A stretch of 64,000 bases of DNA from Gracilariopsis chorda. Its lineage: Eukaryota > Rhodophyta > Florideophyceae > Gracilariales > Gracilariaceae. A model generated the notes under the pieces. That model had not been told where the DNA came from and did no database searches. It was given only the letters and a program-made list of their open reading frames with translations. Where the stretch lies: assembly GCA_003194525.1 (NCBI GenBank), contig NBIV01000167.1, forward strand, positions 124,001 through 188,000. The letters run 5' to 3'. Shown here piece by piece: positions 11,371 through 23,608 of the stretch (position 1 is its first letter; every line of letters starts with the position of its first letter). A program made the translations under genes and the position numbers.

Positions 11371-12039
11371 ACGGATCGTCGGTTCCGATTGTTCGCCGCC
11401 CGCTAAAGCGGTCCTCTCGGAAACAAGTTCCGCTCCCTGCTGCGCAGGAACCACCGCCCGCGTCCCGCGAGTCCACCAAGCTTTGCGTCGCTGCCTCGGT
11501 TTCTATACCGGCTGAGTCCCAAGTCTGGGTGCAGGTAAATTCCCGTCAACACGGTCTTCGGGTTATACAACCCCTCGCCTCGTTGTACGAGAAATCCCAG
11601 CTGGCGCTGGCTAATGGAATTGTCTCCATTTCCCCGGATGTCCCTTTCCGGATATTGGTTGCCAACCTTGGCAAACACCCCCAGTATCTGGTCAAACACC
11701 AAGTAATTGGGAGTGTAACCCCCATCCTATGGGAATGCTGCCAACAACGATGACAGCCGCCGATGTACTCGGAGTTACCACCTCTTCTGAGGAGTTCGCC
11801 TCGCCGTCCGAAGACGTCAAGTCTAAGGAGGGGGAGGAAACCGCTACTTCAGCGTCGAACATACCGAGTAACTCGGAATTGGAATTGCGAACCACACCTG
11901 TTCCACAGGACAATGCTCCATCGAGCAACGACCGGATTGATCCGGAAAAAGCACTTGAAGCGCTGAACTTCAGCCACGTGCCAGAGTCGCACCGCGACAA
12001 ACTCCGTACTATGTTACGGGAATTCACCACAATGTGGGA

Positions 12040-12760
12040 TGGCTCGCTTGGCGAGATTAATGCAACGGAACACCGGATCGATTTAATCCCCGGTGCGCGA
12101 CCGGTTGCACAACCCCCTTACAGGGCAGGTCCGAAAGCTCGGGAAGAGGAGCAATCCCAAGTGGACAAGATGCTCCGCGCAGGGGTGATTGAGCCCGCTC
12201 AATCACCCTGGGCATCCCCAGTTGTACTGGCTTTGAAGGCCGACGGAACCTGGAGGTTCTGTGTCGACTACCGCCGGCTCAATGCCGTGACTGTTAGGGA
12301 CACGTACCCCATCCCTCTTATGGATGAGTGCATTGACTCCCTTGGAGACGCCACCGTGTTCACGGCCCTTGATGCCAATTGGGGATATTGGCAAGTACCT
12401 GTCAGACAGGAGGATCGCGACAAAACCGCATTCACCTGCCATGCAGGAACGTACCGCTTCAAGCGGATGCCATTTGGGTTAACCAACGCCCCCGCCACCT
12501 TTCAGCGTGCAGTAGATATTCTACTCAACCGCTTTAAGTGGCGGAGTTGTCTGGTCTACCTTGACGATATTATCATCTTCTCCAACTCGTTGGACGACCA
12601 TCTCACTCACGTCCGAGACGTGCTGACCGTACTCCGCGGTGCGTGAATTACCCTCAAGTTGAGGAAATGCGAGTTTTTCACAGATACTGAGAAGTATCTG
12701 GGTCACATTATCCGTCCTGGACGGTTAGCGATCTAGAAAGCTCGAGTCAAATCCCTCGTT
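12040..12760 (+). mobile_element. Reverse transcriptase domain (family A)
   Basis: It carries the Ty3/gypsy signatures VIEPAQSPWASPVVL, WRFCVDYRRLNAVTV, RMPFGLTNAPATFQ and the catalytic LVYLDDIIIF (YLDD at 12557-12568). Confidence 0.92.
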
Positions 12761-12999
12761 GAGGCGAAAGAACCCCGTACTCAAACGGAACTGCGCTCCT
12801 TTCTGGGGCTGGTCAACGTCTATCGACGGTTTATCCCGAACTTTTCGGATACTGCAGCGCCCCTGAACGCGTTGTTGCGAAAGGGGAACCCCCCAAAACT
12901 GGGAACATTTACGCCCGAGCAATCGGAAGCTTTTAACTCCTTAAAGGAGGCTGTCACATCAGCACCAATCCTACATCTCCCAAAACTTGGGTTGCCATA

Positions 13000-13370
13000 C
13001 TCCGTAGATACGGACTCGAGCGACTACCAAGTCGGGTGTGCTCTTTTTCAAACCACCCCCGAAGGGGAACGACATCCAATTGGTTATTGGTCACGTTCAC
13101 TCAATGTTCATGAGCGGAACTACTCCGTATCGGAGAAAGAGTCCCTCGCCGTCGTATGGGCGATGTCCACTCTGCGCCCCTACCTTATGGGAATTCACTT
13201 CACCGTGTACACGGATCATTCCTCATTGAGGTGGTTGATGAATATCTCCGACCCGTCGGGACGCCTCATGCGCTGGAGACTCCGCCTCGCGGAATATGAC
13301 TTTCAAGTCATTTATAAAAAGGGTGCGCAGAACACCCAGGCCGACGCTTTATCGCGGTTACCCACAAGTG
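13000..13370 (+). mobile_element. RNase H domain (family A)
   Basis: DTDSSDYQVGCALFQ, YSVSEKESLAVVWA, FTVYTDHSSLRWL and NTQADALSRL are the ordered RNase H motifs of gypsy polyproteins. Confidence 0.9.
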
Positions 13371-13722
13371 GGGAAGCACTCCCAACGGAGGATGATGAAG
13401 TCCCATGTTTCATGGCCATAGACCCGGATGATCCGGAACATGCCGTCGAGGCTAGGCCAGAAACCTGGGACGAGGATGCTGATTTTGACGAACTACTCGC
13501 ATCGCGAGATAAATCTGAGAACCCGTTACCGGGAAACTTTGTACCGGTATCACCGGAAGAAATGATCCGAGAACAATTCGGCGACCCATTCTGTACGAGA
13601 ATTCGTGCCCGTATCAACGGTGGTGAAGATCTCCCTTTCGGGGTAAACGACAAAGGCTACCTCGTAAGAAAGGTCGAAGCCCGCCCACAGATTGTGGTAC
13701 CACATTCCCTGCAATCGTGGGT

Positions 13723-14760
13723 GTTACATCTATCACACTACGCCCCCATTGGAGGTCACCCAGGTGGGAGGAAACTCTACCTAACCCTGCGAAGGGATTT
13801 CTATTGGCCCGCAATGGCGGTGGATTGCTACGCAACTGTGCGGTTTTGTAGCGAATGCGCGAAGAATCGCGTCAAACTCCGCAAAAATGCGAAGAAGATG
13901 AAACTATTCCCCGCAAGGGCGCCGCTCGAGTTTATCGCGATCGATATTCTCGGACCATTACTCACCACGAAACGTGGAAACAAGTTTCTACTTGTCATTA
14001 CCGACCGCTTTTCTAAGCTGGTACGGACTGTCCCTCTTCGGAGGATAACCGCTCTCACGGTGGCCCAGGCTCTGGTGACGCACTGGATTTTTGTCTACGG
14101 TCCCCCTGTAGAGGTGCTCTCTGACAACGGGAAGCAGTTCGTGAGCAAGTTCTTCCAGGATGTTTGTCGCATCCTGGATGTCAAGAACTTGTTCACGACT
14201 ACCTACCACCCCCAGTGTAATGGGCAAGTTGAACTGTTTAACCGGACGTTACTCGCGGCGTTACGTTCCTACGTCGCTGACCACCCAACGAATTGGGATC
14301 TCTACGCTGATGCGGTAACCTACGCGTACAATACGCAGGTACACCGGACTACCGGAGTTTCGCCATTCGAGTTAGTTCTATCTAGAACACCCCCGCCTGT
14401 GGCGCTGGAACCCCAAGCTACCTTGGACAATTTCCCATCTGTGGGTATCTACCGGCAGCAATGGAAGCAATGGCTTTCCAAGCTGGTCCCCGCTGCGTGG
14501 AAGTCTATGGCACGGGCCCAAGCCGCTTACAAGCGGAATTTTGACGCTCGCTTGCGAGGAAAGACCTCCCCGATTCGGGCAAATAACTACGTCTTCATCA
14601 GGAAGGAATACTACAACCCGGAACGGGAGAAGCGTCACAAACTCTCGCCTGTGGCGGATGGACCCTTCAAGGTCATCTCTGTTAACACCGACACTGTCGT
14701 GGTAGAGATGGGCGACACGCACGAACGGATTTCCCGTGATCGTGTTGTCCTTGCCCCTCC
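13723..14760 (+). mobile_element. Integrase domain (family A)
   Basis: An HHCC zinc module (H-SHY...GGHPG, then CSECAKNR at 13723-13870) is followed by a DDE core: FIAIDILGPL near 13930, LSDNGKQF near 14118 and CNGQVELFNRT near 14225. A GPF-like module (SPVADGPFKVI, about 14650) ends the domain. Confidence 0.9.
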
Positions 14761-14917
14761 TCCCTCGTCAGAGGTAGTCCTGGATCCAGACAACCCCGTT
14801 TCTACGGACTCCGCAACACCGGAACATCTGGGAGTACTAGACCTACGGTACTACCAACCCCAGCCGGGGACTCTCAGACCTACCGACTCTGTCGGACTCA
14901 CCGGCTCAGCCGGGTAA

Positions 14918-16185
14918 TTCGGGCCCCTCAGCGCCCGCCCCTACCACGTCTGCCCCACTGGCGCGCATCTATACCCGCCAGGCGGGGAATTTTATCCCTT
15001 ATCCCGCCGCTCCGTCTAAGGAGGGGGAGGGGAACACTCGTTTTCGAGGAACGATATCGCCGTCGCAACGGGAAACACACCGTAACATACGGAACACTGA
15101 CCGTGGAGCACTGGAGTATGTCACGCGACACTAATCCCCCGTTCCCGGGCAGTGCTGTGCAACAGGAACCAGACGCGCAGGCCCCGCAAAAGCGGCAAAT
15201 ACACCGTTTGTCACGGGAAAACGAGAAGCCTCATTCCAATACCGCAGCAGCAGAAAGGCAATCGCCCGATGCCTCGAAGCCGCCGTTGGCGGAAGTCCCC
15301 GCGGAAGCGGTTCAATCAGGTCGATCAGACCCGCGCCCTGCGGAGAAGGGGCGCCCAGATACGCCGGCCTCACAGGGGAATACCCACACCCCTCTTGGGG
15401 AAAAAGGCGGCCAAGCTGCAGTCGAAGCTTTAAGCCCTGGCTCGCAAGCACCGGAAACGCCTCCCGTCGTTGACGGAATCAAAGCCCCCGCTACGGGGAA
15501 TAATTTGCGCCAACCCCCGCATCGCTGCGGCGAAGAACCGAGGAACTCGGGAATAACGCGCGCCATCGCACGCTCGAAACCGGTCGTACCGGACGCTGCT
15601 CCTCCTCACGGAGATGGTGTACTGCGCTTAGCGGCAATTCCCCTGAAAAAGGTGTCATCGGCACCTGACCGGCACCCCCCAGAGGGAATTTTGACCAAAA
15701 TACCGGTGTACCGGAGATTAGCCCCAGGCAACCCGTCAGTAGCCGGGGACACCACGGCATCGCCGGAACGTATGGTGCAAAGCGCTCGTGCGCCTGCCAG
15801 GGAGGCGGTTTGCCACCCAATCACCGTGTCGCACGGGACCCCCCAGGGGATTGTGGAAATGCCGATCCCGCAGGAGCGGTCATCTTCCCGCAAACTCGCG
15901 GTTCGTGAGCTCAAACGCGAAGGCGGAGCCCAAGTCCCCCGCCGACTGGCGGCTCGCCCGGCCTACCGTGAAGACGGGAACAACGACACCCCTGGGGAAC
16001 GACTTGCCGGTGAAAACCGTGACACCACACACCCTCTTGAGGGATATTTTCCCGCATGAGCAGTGGCCACTAGGACAGCGCACGGCAACGTCGGAGTTAT
16101 CGCCGAACACCCTGCCAAGGGACATTATACCGCACCGCGGGCAACCCTCGCCAGGGATTACAACCACCACCCGGCACGGCCGGCA
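14918..16185 (+). other. Pro-rich linker between integrase and chromodomain
   Basis: About 1.25 kb of low-complexity Pro/Ala/Glu-rich coding potential in more than one frame. It is crowded with CCCC-loop-GGGG type hairpins. I recognise no domain. It is unusually long for the spacer between an integrase and a chromodomain. Confidence 0.5.
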
Positions 16186-16189
16186 GGTC

Positions 16190-16350
16190 TACGAACGAGA
16201 GTTCGTAGTAGACCGACTTGTCGGACACAACTGGGACCAGGATGGTATTCTAAAATACTGCGTCCGCTGGTACGGGTATGACCCCAGTGGGGACACGTGG
16301 GAGCCAATCGAACACCTCCCACGGTCGCAGGTCCTGCGATACCACCGTCA
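16190..16350 (+). mobile_element. Chromodomain (family A)
   Basis: YEREFVVDRLVGHNW, YCVRWYGYDPSGDTWEP and HLPRSQVL match the chromodomain fold (V-R/K-W-x-G-Y...TWEP). This places the element among chromoviruses, whose integrase-linked chromodomain guides insertion to particular chromatin. Confidence 0.92.
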
Positions 16351-16590
16351 AACGGGAACTGCAGCCCCAGCCACGCTGGTTAATGCCCAAGTTGGGTAAC
16401 GTTGCCGCGCGAGCGGGGAGCGAAAGGAAAGGATAACAAGGCAAAGTCCGTCGAAGACGGGGAACTCAACCGAGAAGCACCGTTCTAAACGGGAAAGTTT
16501 ATTCAAGGGAGCAGCTAGCTCCCCACAATACTACACTACACTAACTGGCATAGCCAGGGAAAGAAGAACCAGGAAATTGGACCAGAGGTT

Positions 16591-18377
16591 TCACTCACCC
16601 CCATCGTCCGGGGCGTAACCCCCAGCAAGGCGGTAGGCCAACGCGTCCGCCATGGTGGTGACATCCCCCGATACCTCGGCAGCGCTAAGACCGGCACCCC
16701 GGAGGAAACGTGCGATGATTTCGTTTTCATTCGCCGTCACCCCGCTGGGGATAGAAGGTCCGGCACTTGCCGCCGAAGGGTCAGCAGCCGGCTCGGCCGG
16801 AGATGCCCCCTCTGGGAAAGCTTCCGCGCTAGCGCTGGTTTCCTCTACATCCATCTCCCCGGGTTCTTCCGGTTCGTTATCGACCATTGGGTCATCCCCG
16901 CCGTATGCGCGGTAGTAGTCGTCGGAATCAACGTACCCCACTGGGTGGTCTTCCGGCACATGCCGGGGCGTATCGCGAAGCTCGCGCGCCTCCTCGGAGG
17001 AAATTTCCCGGAACTCCCAGGGGTCGAAGTAGATAAAATCCCCCGCAAGGGCGGTGTTTCTACCGAGTCCCGGACCACCGGTGTTACCGCTACCGCCATC
17101 CAGACGACCACTTTGCTCCAGTGGTACCTCACTCCAGCTAACGCTGTCGATGTACCCAAGTAATTGGAGGACCTCTTCATTGTTGGCCTGGCCCCCAAGG
17201 GGGATGCGAAGATCCAGGTTTCGGATCGCTGCCCGCACACGCGGTTGAAGGAACCAGAGACGATACTGGTCGTACGCCTCGTTGAGGATATAAGCCGCAC
17301 TGCGGGCCACCCACTTCGTAACCACTACGGACCACAACCCCGACCGGGGATCCTACATGAGCAGCGAATCGAGGTACGTAAGTACCGGCGGGAGTTCTAT
17401 GTAGCACCCCCGGCAGGCTTCATGGAAGCGCCACCACTCGGGGAGTGCTACATACCGACCTAGTCGGTGAGGCGGCGCAATCCGCTCCATCTCCACGTTC
17501 TGATATGGGATAAAATACCCGAATCGGGATCGCCAACGCCGCTCGTACCGGATGAAGTTTTGGAGAAAGTTGGACTGGTATTGCCGGGGAAGGTACCTGA
17601 ACTCCGCCCGAATAATCGGTCGCTCCCAGCAAAGGGCTTCTTGCCGCACTGCGGGGAAATTCCTCCAAGCGAGGGTCTCGAGGCGGAACAGGTTCTCGCC
17701 GTACCCAATCTCCCCGCGAGTGCAGAAGTAGCTAACGTCGAAGCCAAACTCCGGGGGACCGGTACATCGAATGGAGCCCGGCTCTTCCGTTGATACGCCA
17801 TGCGCGTCAACGCGGTCTGTGCCGCAGTGACGGTCTCGCCCGAGTTTCTTCGGAGGTGGTGACGTGGAATCGCAATCCGGTGACGCCAATCCCACGATGT
17901 GGTGACTGCTCTGGGCAGATCCCCCGGAAGGGTGTCTGAACCATCCGCATAAGCGGTGACCAATCCCTCATTGAGGACAGCGACCGGGTGAAACCACGGG
18001 GCAAGGCGCAGGCGCGACGCGTGATTCCAATTCATCGGGTTGAGCCCCACCAGGGTGTTGTAGGTTGGCCAGTTGGACACCGGAGTGGTTCCGGAGGACA
18101 CCACCGAAGGTGGTAGTGCGAAGGGATGGTCGGCTGCAGCAGCCATATTCCCCGGTTGTACCGGATTTCGATCGCCCTGAGGCAGGGGAACTGACCAGAA
18201 ACCGGTGGTGTATCGCCCGAGAAGTCTCGGAGGTTGGCTGTGGTTGTTGATATTGTTGTCGTCGTTCATTTTTCCCTTTTGGAGGGTGGCTGTTGTTGTC
18301 GTTTGTGTGCTTGATGACTCTGGTGCAGAGGGATTTACCGGAGAACCGGAGACAAAGCACGCGCTTTTATCACCCAT
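16591..18377 (-). mobile_element. Opposite-strand coding region between pol and the 3' LTR (family A)
   Basis: About 1.8 kb coding on the minus strand, in a few open pieces. Recognisable blocks are NWPTYNTLVG, LAPWFHPVA, YADGSDTLPGDLPRAV, NFPAVRQEALCWER, SNFLQNFIRY and RFGYF. The same blocks in the same order occur on the minus strand of the related element at 43718-44479, so this is a genuine family protein and not a shadow frame. The far part is acidic and Ala/Pro/Ser-rich. I recognise no fold. Antisense ORFs in this position are known from some plant Ty3/gypsy elements. Confidence 0.8.
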
Positions 18378-18421
18378 TTTAGTCTGGGAATCCTCTGCGT
18401 CCGCGGTCGTTTTCCCGTCTT

Positions 18422-18431
18422 AAGGGGGGGA
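18422..18431 (+). other. Polypurine tract (family A)
   Basis: AAGGGGGGGA lies directly before the 3' LTR start (TGAAGTGC) and is the expected plus-strand primer. The related element has AAGGAGAGGA at the matching place (near 44667). Confidence 0.75.
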
Positions 18432-18433
18432 TA

Positions 18434-19257
18434 TGAAGTGCAACGCCCTCAGGGAGGGATTCTGGGTACTTGAACGATTTCCCGATATTATCGGTTGTGT
18501 AGTGTGTATATGAACTACGCCTCACTATGGTGGGTATGGACACGTGGGACACGGTTTTGGGTCAATTGGCGGTTGGCCACAGTAGTGGATGTTGCCACGA
18601 AATGTGGAGTATTTTAGCTAATATTATTTATTATTTTCACACCCATTTCTGGGAAGCTAGTACTTAGTGCGACGGCGCACTGCCGTCGCACCAGTAAACC
18701 TTCCCCAACAAGGGACCCCAACCTAGGGAATTGGCTCTAGTTGTTGCCGCTTGCGCGCGTACTCTACTCCTCCTTGGAGGGAAACGCCGTAAACCACGGG
18801 ACATCTAACCCCTTGCACATCTAAAGGGACCCATCACTGGGAGTATAATTGTTCCAATTGCATTGGTGTTTCGCCCTGTATAGGGATATTGTTACCGGCA
18901 TCGCCGTATCCGTTCGTCGCTCTCGCGACTCACATCGTCCTCTCTTCCTCCTCTTCGCCCTTCCCTTTCCCCCTTTTTAGGGTAGCACCTCCCGCTATCC
19001 GCGGCCCTCGTGTGCGCATCCGCTCACACACCCCCACTTACGTGGAAACATACCTCTACCGATGACCACATCCCGCTCACGCGGATACCGATTCTTCGCC
19101 TTCACCTCCCCGCGCAAGTCGCGACAGGTGTCCCTGGTCTTACAAACCGGCTTCCCCGTGACACTTCTGGGAGGGCTCTACCCAACTGGGTTCACCTCGT
19201 GAGAGGAAGATCCCGAACGTCTTTCGGTGTTTTTCCCCTTTGGGGCATTGCACCACA
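18434..19257 (+). repeat. 3' LTR, family A
   Basis: 824 bp, TGAAGTGC to CACCACA, close to the 5' LTR with scattered substitutions. Confidence 0.95.
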
Positions 19258-20244
19258 AAACCCTCGCGGTATCATCGTCCAGCAATTTCCAAGTACCCGA
19301 AAGGCTGCAGGGACACAATCGACCGCACAGGTGAAGAAAGATATCCCTCAAAGTATGAGGGAATCTCTACAGACGGCGACAGACAAGAAAAAAAAGCCCC
19401 AGGAAATGCATAAGATATGCCATGACCAAAAGGTGAGAGTGATAACCAAAGTGGAACAAAGATATTACATCTTTATGTACATGCCATCGAAGGGTGCTCA
19501 CCCATACCCATTGAGAGGGATGAACGCTTGGCTCATGAGAGCATAAAGTCAAAATTGCCTCCCAGGTCCACGGGAGTCTTCAAGGTTATTTGTTGTAATG
19601 AACAGACAGTAACCATCTGGGAAAACCGACTCGAGAATACCGTGTCGAAACACAGAGTAATAAAAGCTCTGCGCTTTGAGCCCACACACCAAGTGGTACC
19701 ACCCGCAGAAAAGACGAATCCCTCGACACCAATAAGCCAAAACCAAAACGGAACACCACTGGAAGCAATCCCTGATTGGAGAAGTCCCGCCTCCACTGCC
19801 TCTCCCCAAGAAAATTCCATTCAGGCTGGAACCAAAGAGTAAACGGTAGAACCAACCGTCCCCTCCACGGTCTGCCCGAAACGTGACAACCAGCCACCTC
19901 CAGGGAATGAATCTATGGACACCGAATAAATAATCGATTGCATCGTCGGTCACTAGCATACCATATTCGGCACTCGTTACAGTGTACGGTGGTATGGCCA
20001 ATCGGTCTTCCATGATACCATTGAGCGGCCTGAACACACACTTAATACCTTCCTCATAAGGTAGTAGCGCAAACTAGGCAATACCCGACCCGACCAATTG
20101 GATCACGTAACACCACTGCCGTGCAGCTCCGCTAAGCAGAGGGGGGGTGACTGTTTCGAGCGCAATTCCGAGAGATATGGTACTAATAAGAACTAAAAAT
20201 AAGAAACAATACTCCACATTTGCGCACAACATACTCATGAGTTG

Positions 20245-22340
20245 TCACAAGAGTATACCAGAAGAAACTAGAAGCTTACAGGGGATGACCAGATGGATAT
20301 CCGTATCCACCGCGTCCACTTTCGTGACCAAAACGTAGGATAGGCCCTGAAGGGTGCCATCCAAGACCACGACTGGCCAATCCAATAGAACTGGGACCAC
20401 CGCCTGGAGTAGTACCAGCAATGGGAGACGGGCCAGTTGAGGGGACGGTTTGACCAGATGGCAAGTTTTGCGAGATCTAAAGAGGCGAAGTACGATTGGA
20501 ATATTCCAGCTGGGTCTATATTGGTTGGGCCAAAGTGGCCGCAGGACCAAACGAAGCAATGGCCGGACCACTGTATTGGGAAGCGAAACCTGCTGAGGCA
20601 GGTAGCTGGAAACACGTCGATGCAGATCCAATGGCGACACCAAACGGGTGGGCCAGTCCCACAGCAACCTGTTGGTTGTAGGAAGAACCAGTATATGGAT
20701 TATCGTCGATTATGTGGTAAAGGGCTCCCACATGGTATATCACCGTCTGGTATACAGCGTGCTGGAACTGCTCTCGGAACCGATGGAGTCCATCGCTTTG
20801 GGACCCCATCGGCGTTAAAACCGGAAGGTAACTTGTCAGCGTTTCTATGTTCGCGGTAGCGTTTAGAGGAGCTGGTCGGTTAAAGTACTGCAGACAACCA
20901 CGATTGAGCCGATTCAGAGCACTTTCGATACCGTCAACAAGCCCATCATCGGGGGCACAAAAAAACCGACCACTAGGACACAACGACACGTACTAGCAAC
21001 GACCTGATCAAGTGAAGGGGAAGGCGTCATGTCACTGAAAGGGGTTGCAATCGTATTAGGTGGAGTAGCAGTCACTGGGACGCTCGGAGATAGCGCAGGG
21101 GATTCTATAACCGATTGGGGTATAGCAACATCCTCATCCTGCCCATCGTCTCGATTGGAAGAATGACCTGGACGTCTCTGCTTTTACTTGGTAGCTACGC
21201 GAAGTTTCTTATGGTCCCGTACCACCCAGGCTTGGCCCAACTTCCAAGGATGGTTTTCAGCGGCATCTAAAATGGGAGTCAGCTCCTCGTGCGAGTATGG
21301 TGTGTCCCTGAGAAGCTTTCCCATGCCATGTTCGTCACCAACAATTTTCAAAAGGTGTTCAAAGATACGGAAGATACGACGAAAACGATAGAGCGCGTCG
21401 GCCAGAACGGTGAGATCGCTGGAACCGTTGGGCCACGTCACACCCTCCCTAGCCTTCTGAAATGATAACGGCGCTCTCATGGCAGCGAACTCCGCGAGGG
21501 CAATTTTTCAATTGGTACCTGCCAAAGGGGTGCTATTAATAATAGTGCTGCCAAAGTAGCCCAATATCCGTGGGGTTGGAACGTCCAAGAACTGGCACAT
21601 TTCGTAATGCTCCCACTAACTTGGTCCGGGTAAATACATCTCACAGCGCACTGCGTCACCTAATGAGAAGAATTCCTTTAGTTTGTACGTGTGCATCGTT
21701 CACACGCTAGTCCCACATTGACGGAGACGGGACTCATCACCTCAGTCCCTACCCCACAGGACTCCGTCCAGGACCCAATTGGAAGTTAAAGGCTTGTCGA
21801 AACAAACAATGTTGAAGTTACACATCACAGCTGACTTATGGCAGCCCATCTCGTATAAGGTCCAAACCGCTCTGCAAGATTATCCAAGCTCTTGGAGACC
21901 ACGGACGGAAGGAACGTCAGGCTGAACCATACAGAGAGTGAAGTACACACACGTTATATGAAGCCGCCTGGCACTGAATACCGGCGGTTGGTTTAGTTGA
22001 CGATTTCTGGTATCAGGTGTTGGAGGAGCACTATAGGTAGGAATCTGCGCGAGTCGCTCGCAATCCAATTGGTTGTAGTTGAGGTCAGTGTCCACGGAGG
22101 GTAGATGGTACTCATTGGGAGATTGAATCGAGTTGGTCTTGATAAGCCAATAGGTGGAATCGATGATGCGAGGATCTATGTACTTCAGAGCTGTCCCATA
22201 ACCACCTTGACCCCAAAAAAACTCATCGACATGAAGAGGACGTGGATTCAGTTGAGACATGAGAGAAATCGTGGCCGGAGTGGTATGAGATGTCACAGGA
22301 ACTGCCACAAGATCGTGGTAATTATCCTGAGAGGTCAAAG
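20245..22340 (-). mobile_element. Opposite-strand coding region, family B copy 1
   Basis: Minus-strand open pieces fill the same slot (after the chromodomain, before the 3' LTR) as in family A. Protein-like pieces include FREQFQHAVYQTVIYHVGAL and a block with TLADALYRFRR-like character near 21400. Direct residue similarity to the family A protein is weak, so homology is inferred mainly from position and strand. Confidence 0.45.
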
Positions 22341-22816
22341 GGTGCCCACGGCAGCAGCCACGACTTCAACCTCTGCTGGGTGTTTGCGAACCACTACGGG
22401 ATGGAGAACGTGTAAACCCTCCGGCTATGACCCCGTAAGGACCCATCTGAGGATGAGAGTGTATCGCAGACGCCAAAACGATTGGTCCTGTACGGAACCC
22501 TGAAGGTGGAGGAAGAGCAGACGAACCTGACAAACAGTCTCGAGTGGTGAAATGCGGGTCAAAAGACAAAAAACGCCTCTGTGACCTTTGAAAGAGCCCT
22601 CTCACCTTTTGTTCTCGCGCCCCCAGTGAACGCCTCCGAAGCGGGACAAAATGCCAAAGGGTATGGTGCGGCTCCGTCCGCATGGAAGGACCTGAATGAG
22701 TATTCAGCTACCCTCCCCGGAGGCCACAGTCCGTGTGGGTGCGGGAGGGGTACTGTGCCGAGGGTGCGCCTACTCAAAACCATTTACTGAGCGAGCGTAT
22801 GAGACCTCCCGCTTCT

Positions 22817-23608
22817 TGTATTGCAATGCCCTCAAGGAGGGATTCTTGGATCTTGGTTGATTTCCCGACTGTTTCAGTAATGTACTTGTTGCATGAACTA
22901 CGACCAATTATAGTGTATTTGACACGTGGGACAGGTAACAGTCAATTGGCGGTTGGCCACAGTAGTGGGCATGAACCAACAAAGTGGAGTAATTTATTTT
23001 TTTTTATTTCTTATTTCTACACCCATCTCAGGGATTGTTAGTACTTAGTGCGCCGGCGAGTTTCCGTCTCACAAGTAAACCTTCCCCTAAAATGGTACCC
23101 CAACCTTGTTAACTGGCTCTAGACCTCACCGCCTTCTTGTTTTCTCTACTCCTTTTTGGAGGGAAGCACCGTAGCATACGGAAAGTCAAACTCCTTTGCC
23201 TATCTAAAGGACCCGAGTATTAGGATTTTCATTCCAACTGTCTTGGTGTTCGCCTTGTATGAGGTTTATTTACCGGCACTGCCGTCAGTCTTCGTCACGA
23301 AACTCGTGAATCAGCTCCCTCTTTCTTTTCCCTTTACTGGATGGCTTTCCCGCTACCCATGGCTCGTGTTCGCGCGTGCCACTAACGGGGAGATCTCGCC
23401 TTTCTAGAGGACGAACACCCCCACAAACCAGTCTTGGGGATACCTGATTCTTGTCTCAACATCCCTGCACAAGTTGCAACGGATGGCCTCAGCCTTACAA
23501 ACTGACATAGTCGTGGCACTTCTGGGAGGGCTCTATCCAACTCGGGTCACCTCTAACGAAGAAAGATCCCAAACATCTTTCGGTGCACTCCTGCTTCCGG
23601 GCATTGCA
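22817..23608 (+). repeat. LTR, family B copy 1
   Basis: It starts TGTATTGCAATGCCC and ends near GGGCATTGCA. It aligns throughout with the family A and B LTRs, for example GTCAATTGGCGGTTGGCC, ACACCCATCTCAGGGA and ACCTTCCCC. Its right end is uncertain by a few bases and I found no target duplication. Confidence 0.75.

Larger units (their letters stand above)
7714..19257 (+). mobile_element. Ty3/gypsy chromovirus, family A, near-complete fossil
   Basis: Order: 5' LTR, primer-binding site, gag, CCHC knuckle, aspartic protease, reverse transcriptase, RNase H, integrase, Pro-rich linker, chromodomain, a long opposite-strand coding region, polypurine tract, 3' LTR. The element is broken, with roughly half a dozen interruptions. 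The two LTRs agree at about 96-97% by eye, so it is fairly young. The 5-bp flanks do not match (CATGT at the left, AAACC at the right). The left flank is repeat family S and the right flank is another chromovirus, so the element has probably recombined or lost a flank. Its whole length is dense in short hairpins. Confidence 0.93.
19258..23608 (+). mobile_element. 3' part of a second chromovirus (family B, copy 1), fossil
   Basis: It begins at the outer edge of the family A 3' LTR. First comes an integrase tail (STGVFKVICCNEQTVTI, then ENTVSKHRVIKA, about 19500-19840). Next is a decayed chromodomain (YSVRWYGQSVFHDTIEP, about 19930-20060). An opposite-strand coding region spans about 20245-22340, and an LTR fills 22817-23608. 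Gag, protease, reverse transcriptase and RNase H are absent. It is heavily broken and older than family A. Confidence 0.7.

Noticed and set aside
15103-16059. 318-codon Pro/Ala-rich frame as a separate gene
   Set aside because: It lies between integrase and chromodomain of the chromovirus and overlaps another frame of the same linker.
20136-20165. GAGGGGGGG followed by TGACTG as a polypurine tract plus new LTR start
   Set aside because: No matching LTR copy or end was found; the tract lies inside family B copy 1.
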